Notes under the pieces: model-generated
Told to the model about the DNA's origin: nothing
Seen by the model: only the letters and a program-made list of their open reading frames with translations
Databases searched by the model: none
Shown: positions 5,864-8,184 of the stretch, one piece after another
Numbering within the stretch: position 1 is the first letter of the stretch
How the letters are laid out: every line of letters starts with the position of its first letter
DNA from: JBDUCV01 sp040003255
Lineage (GTDB): Bacteria > Actinomycetota > Actinomycetes > Mycobacteriales > Jatrophihabitantaceae
NCBI GenBank assembly: GCA_040003255.1
Contig: JBDUCV010000086.1
Coordinates: forward strand, 1-8,184
Length of the DNA stretch: 8,184 bases
Reading direction: 5' to 3'
Program-made: the position numbers and the translations under genes

Positions 5864-6881
5864 ATCCGTGCAGGATTCCGCGGGCCTGCTCGAGCAGGCC
5901 CGGAACCGCGGCGCCGAACCGTTCGAACCCAGCACCGACGGTCTTGCCTTGCAAGTGCCGGGCCGCGATTCCTTCGGCGACGACGGCGAGTTTGAAGAAA
6001 CCGAACGCGACGTACCAGTCGAGCTGCGACACGTCGCGACCCGAATGACGTGCATATCGCTCGACGAGCTCCGCTGGTGCCAGGAAGCCATCTCGGGGAT
6101 GCATTCGCGGCATGGTGAAGTCCGAGTCGGTGGCCAGCTGGTGATACACCGTGAGCAGCCCGACGTCGGTGAGCGGGTCGCCGACGGTGGCCATCTCCCA
6201 GTCGACGACGGCTGCGATCCGGTCGAGGTCGGCGCCGACGATGACGTTGGTGAGCCGGTAGTCGCCGTGGACAACGGTCGGCGATGGCGATACCGGGCGG
6301 GCCTCGCGCAGCGCGTCGACGACTTCGGCCAACACCGGCAGCTCTCTTGTCTCGGACGCTTCCCATTGGGCGTGCCAGCGGCGCAGCTGGCGGTCGAGAA
6401 ACCCGTCTGGGTGCCCGAAGTCGTCGAGTCCGACCGCGGCCGGGTCGACGGCGTGCAACGCCACCAGTGTGTCGACCAATTCTTCGCCGATCCGCCGAGC
6501 ACGGACCGGGTCAAACGCTGCGACAGTCCGCTTGTCGTCGAGCACCACGCCGTCGACGAAGTTCATCAGGTAGAACGGGGCCCCCAGAACGCCGGGATCA
6601 GAGCACAACGCGACCGCTTCGGGCACCGGCACGTCGGTGCGGCTAAGCGCGCTGATCACCCGGTACTCGCGGGCCATGTCGTGCGCAGTGGGTAGCAGGT
6701 GGGCAAGCGGCGGCCGCCGCAGTGCCCAGCGGTTGCGGCGATCCGTCACCAGGTAGGTCAGGTTCGACTTCCCGCCAACGATCGCCTCGGCCCGCAGGCC
6801 CCCGTCGCGTAAACCTGGATGCGCATCGTCCAACCAGCACGTCAGTGCCTCCAGGTCGAGACCGGGCAGCCGAGCTAGCAT
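5862..6881 (-). CDS. APH-fold phosphotransferase of the ACAD10/ACAD11 N-terminal type (putative 4-hydroxyacyl-CoA kinase)
   Basis: A 339-residue kinase of the aminoglycoside phosphotransferase superfamily. The nucleotide loop is VGGKSNLTYLV at 35-45. ALRRPP at 53-58 has Arg where many kinases keep the beta-3 Lys, which is usual in this subgroup. REY at 71-73 lies in the region where a helix-C Glu is expected. The Brenner motif HGDYRLTN at 205-212 supplies catalytic Asp207 and Asn212, and VVDWEMATVGDPLTDVG at 225-241 supplies metal-binding Asp227. HGDYR..N and DWE..T.GDPL.D are hallmarks of the ACAD10/11 N-terminal domain rather than of antibiotic-resistance enzymes. In mammals this domain is fused to an acyl-CoA dehydrogenase; here that enzyme is the next gene. 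The Pseudomonas counterpart LvaA phosphorylates 4-hydroxyvaleryl-CoA. In M. tuberculosis a relative is annotated FadE36 despite its kinase fold. The start is the ATG at 6881. It has no Shine-Dalgarno and lies 8 nt after the -10 element, suggesting a leaderless mRNA. First gene of the operon. Confidence 0.9.
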   Translation of the reverse strand: MLARLPGLDLEALTCWLDDAHPGLRDGGLRAEAIVGGKSNLTYLVTDRRNRWALRRPPLAHLLPTAHDMAREYRVISALSRTDVPVPEAVALCSDPGVLGAPFYLMNFVDGVVLDDKRTVAAFDPVRARRIGEELVDTLVALHAVDPAAVGLDDFGHPDGFLDRQLRRWHAQWEASETRELPVLAEVVDALREARPVSPSPTVVHGDYRLTNVIVGADLDRIAAVVDWEMATVGDPLTDVGLLTVYHQLATDSDFTMPRMHPRDGFLAPAELVERYARHSGRDVSQLDWYVAFGFFKLAVVAEGIAARHLQGKTVGAGFERFGAAVPGLLEQARGILHG

Positions 6882-6889
6882 GACGTTTG

Positions 6890-6918
6890 AGCGTAAGACC
6901 GACCGGTCGGTCTGGCAA
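6890..6918 (-). promoter_or_regulatory. Sigma-A type promoter of the kinase-ACAD operon
   Basis: On the minus strand the -35 TTGCCA (6918-6913, five of six matches to TTGACA) is followed after exactly 17 bp by TACGCT (6895-6890), which fits the mycobacterial -10 pattern TANNNT. Eight bases separate the -10 from the ATG of the kinase, so the transcript should start at or within about 3 nt of the start codon. The element lies in the 43-bp gap after the VIT stop. Confidence 0.7.
6896..6913. promoter_or_regulatory. Perfect 18-bp palindromic operator, likely bound by the operon's TetR protein
   Basis: AGACCGACCGGTCGGTCT is its own reverse complement over all 18 bases, centred between 6904 and 6905. 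It fills the whole spacer between the -35 and -10 of the operon promoter and touches the last -35 base. Bound protein would block RNA polymerase directly. Length, symmetry and GC-rich core fit TetR-family operators, and a TetR gene is third in the operon. It has no loop and no T tract, so it is not a terminator. Confidence 0.75.
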
Positions 6919-6924
6919 GACCAG

Positions 6925-7659
6925 TTAGCCGACAACGGTGCCAAACAGCCCACCGACGCCAAACGTGACCGCTGCGGCGATGGCGCCGAGGAGTAGCTGG
7001 CGGGTGCCGGAGAACAGCCAGGACCGCGACGTGAACCGCGTCGTGATCGCCCCGGCAGCGAACAGCGCGGCCAAGGCCACGACCGCCGAGAACACGATCG
7101 AAGTAGCGCCGAAAAGGTAGGGCAACAACGGAATGACCGCGCCCACCGTGAAGGACAACAGCGAGGAGAACGCGGCGGTCCAGGGCCCCGGCAGGGAGTC
7201 TGGATCAACACCGAGCTCCTCGCGGGCGTGGACAAGCAGCGCCTGGTCGGGGTCGCGCGACAGTTGTTCGGACACCCGCTGGGCCAGGTCAGGGTCGACG
7301 CCGCGCGCGACGTAGGTCTGCGCTAGTTCGCTGACTTCGGCGTCGAAGTTGACGCGCAGCTCGCGCCGCTCGACCTCGACCTCGGCGCGGGTCGATTCGT
7401 TCTGACTCTGGACCGAGATGTATTCGCCGGTGGCCATCGAGAATGCGCCGCCCACCAGGCCGGCGATCCCGGCCAGAGTGATCGAGGTGCGCGATGCACT
7501 CGCGCCCGCGACGCCGGCGATCAGCGCGAAGTTGGACACCAGTCCGTCCATCATCCCGAAGACGGTCGGACGCAACCAGCCACCGCTGACGTCGCGGTGC
7601 TGGTGATGGATCTCGACGCTGACGCGATCCATCGCCTCGGCGTCGTCGGTCTGTGACAT
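6925..7659 (-). CDS. VIT/CCC1-family iron/manganese transporter
   Basis: A 244-residue membrane protein of the vacuolar iron transporter (VIT1/CCC1) family, which moves Fe2+ or Mn2+, usually by proton antiport. Five hydrophobic segments are visible at about 32-52, 58-78, 160-182, 186-206 and 219-243. Asp38 (FGMMDGLVSNFAL) and Met75 (GGAFSMATGEY) are 37 residues apart, the same spacing as the pore residues Asp43 and Met80 of Eucalyptus VIT1. Between segments 2 and 3 lies the charged cytoplasmic region (about 84-157) with many Glu (ESTRAEVEVERRE), matching the VIT metal-binding domain. There is no N-terminal ferritin-like domain, so it is not MbfA-type. It starts 9 bp after the lgt stop with only a weak GAG as Shine-Dalgarno, suggesting co-transcription with lgt. 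In bacteria the likely role is export of excess metal across the plasma membrane. Family is secure; the metal is not determined. Confidence 0.92.
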   Translation of the reverse strand: MSQTDDAEAMDRVSVEIHHQHRDVSGGWLRPTVFGMMDGLVSNFALIAGVAGASASRTSITLAGIAGLVGGAFSMATGEYISVQSQNESTRAEVEVERRELRVNFDAEVSELAQTYVARGVDPDLAQRVSEQLSRDPDQALLVHAREELGVDPDSLPGPWTAAFSSLLSFTVGAVIPLLPYLFGATSIVFSAVVALAALFAAGAITTRFTSRSWLFSGTRQLLLGAIAAAVTFGVGGLFGTVVG

Positions 7660-7668
7660 ACGGCAACT

Positions 7669-8184
7669 CTACGAGCCTGGGGACAACTCGGAATCCTCGC
7701 GCGCCGTGTCGACTGGTTCGTCGAGCGGACGGTCGACTGGTTCGTCGAGCAGAGGGTCGGCTGGTTCGGGGTGCGCGTCCGGACGGGCGTAGAGCGACTC
7801 GTTGCGCTGGTCACGGTGTCGTAGGAACCAGACCAATCCGCCGAGAAACACCAGGAGCGCAGTCCAGTCGTTTAGTCGGAGGCCGAGGAAATGGTGCGCA
7901 TAGTCCGACCGCAGCGCCTCGATCCAGCCCCGTCCAAGCGTGTAGCCCATGGCGTATAGAGCGAATTCGTTGCCCCGGCCAAGCTGCCAGCGGCGCGCGG
8001 CCCAGATGAGGAAAACGGCCAGCGACAGGTCCCACAACAACTCGTAGAGAAACGTTGGCTGGAAGTACCCGAGGGTCGTGCTGCCACTGGGGTTGCAGGC
8101 GACGGCTCGGCCTCCCGTTAGGTCGAAGCAGTGGATCTGCAGTTTCCACGGCACGCTGGTCGGGCCGCCGTAGAGCTCGTTGTT
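7669..8184 (-). CDS. lgt: Prolipoprotein diacylglyceryl transferase Lgt, C-terminal part
   Basis: Lgt moves diacylglycerol from phosphatidylglycerol to the lipobox Cys of prelipoproteins in the plasma membrane, the first step of lipoprotein maturation. The window holds the last 171 codons and the TAG stop; the N-terminus is beyond the right edge. Recognisable in order are NNELYGGPTSVPW at the edge, CFDLTGG, FQPTFLYELLWDL (the family's HPTQLYE region, the start of a membrane helix), RGNEFALYAMGYTLGRGWIEALRSD with its conserved helix and catalytic-site Arg region, and the last transmembrane segment DWTALLVFLGGLVWFL. After the membrane part comes a hydrophilic acidic tail of about 50 residues with an eight-residue repeat. 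Mycobacterial Lgt proteins are known for long C-terminal extensions; this one is shorter than that of M. tuberculosis. The VIT gene follows 9 bp downstream. Confidence 0.95.
   Translation of the reverse strand, partial: NNELYGGPTSVPWKLQIHCFDLTGGRAVACNPSGSTTLGYFQPTFLYELLWDLSLAVFLIWAARRWQLGRGNEFALYAMGYTLGRGWIEALRSDYAHHFLGLRLNDWTALLVFLGGLVWFLRHRDQRNESLYARPDAHPEPADPLLDEPVDRPLDEPVDTAREDSELSPGS
7708..7769. repeat. 24-bp tandem repeat (about 2.6 copies) in the lgt tail
   Basis: Copies begin at 7708, 7732 and 7756, with units starting GTCGACTGGTTCGTCGAGC; the third is partial and diverged (GTCGGCTGGTTCGG). The period is a multiple of three, so on the minus strand it encodes an eight-residue repeat: PADPLLDE, PVDRPLDE, then PVDTARED. 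The first two full copies differ mainly in their last five bases, which suggests recent duplication or ongoing slippage. Confidence 0.85.

Noticed and set aside
5854..6366. Upstream extension of the ACAD frame to a 582-residue protein
   Set aside because: The added part is Arg/Pro-rich sequence read out of frame through the kinase gene. The ATG at 5853 has a Shine-Dalgarno and gives a normal FadE N-terminus (MDFAPSERS).
5862..6881. Aminoglycoside resistance kinase
   Set aside because: The fold is shared, but HGDYRLTN, DWEMATVGDPL and the adjacent ACAD gene point to the ACAD10/11-type acyl-CoA-linked kinases instead of antibiotic phosphotransferases.
6896..6913. Palindrome after the VIT stop as an intrinsic terminator
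   Set aside because: A perfect palindrome without a loop and without a run of T is a poor terminator. Its exact placement between -35 and -10 elements fits an operator much better.
6882..7235. Upstream extension of the kinase to 457 residues
   Set aside because: The extra 118 residues are an out-of-frame read of the VIT gene and would cross the promoter and operator. The kinase fold begins properly after the ATG at 6881.
7708..7769. Tandem repeats as a CRISPR-like array
   Set aside because: The copies are directly adjacent with no spacers, and are in frame within lgt.

Overview
The window is high-GC actinobacterial DNA, most likely from a mycobacterium (Mycobacteriaceae). The reasons are an Ffh closely resembling the mycobacterial protein, an actinobacterial-type Lgt with an acidic Pro/Asp-rich tail, an F420-type luciferase-like oxidoreductase next to FadE-type lipid enzymes, and TANNNT-type promoter spacing. 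Every gene I can support lies on the minus strand, so transcription runs from high to low coordinates. There is no gene-free stretch longer than about 65 bases. I found no RNA genes, insertion sequences or CRISPR arrays.

In transcription order the window begins with the C-terminal part of lgt (cut by the right edge). A VIT/CCC1-family metal transporter follows 9 bp later. A 43-bp gap then holds a near-ideal promoter: TTGCCA, 17 bp, TACGCT. Its spacer is occupied by a perfect 18-bp palindrome, and the next start codon lies where transcription should begin.

That promoter heads a compact six-gene operon: an APH-fold kinase of the ACAD10/11 N-terminal type, an acyl-CoA dehydrogenase of the FadE2/ACAD11 type, a TetR regulator, an LLM-class (F420-type) oxidoreductase, and two short-chain dehydrogenases. 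The first two genes are 8 bp apart, the next three junctions are 4-, 4- and 1-base overlaps, and the last gap is 16 bp. After 62 bp comes ffh, the SRP GTPase, whose C-terminal tail is cut by the left edge.

The kinase-ACAD pair matches the two halves of mammalian ACAD10/ACAD11. It also matches the LvaA/LvaC pair of the Pseudomonas levulinate pathway, where a 4-hydroxyacyl-CoA is phosphorylated and then rearranged into a beta-oxidation intermediate. My reading is that this is a TetR-controlled module for catabolism of 4-hydroxy (or 4-oxo) acyl-CoAs. The SDRs would supply the keto/hydroxy interconversions, and the LLM enzyme would be an added step of unknown role. Domain assignments are read from the sequence; the pathway is inference. 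The module lies between two housekeeping genes (lgt and ffh) that are far apart in M. tuberculosis, which suggests rearrangement or insertion in this lineage.
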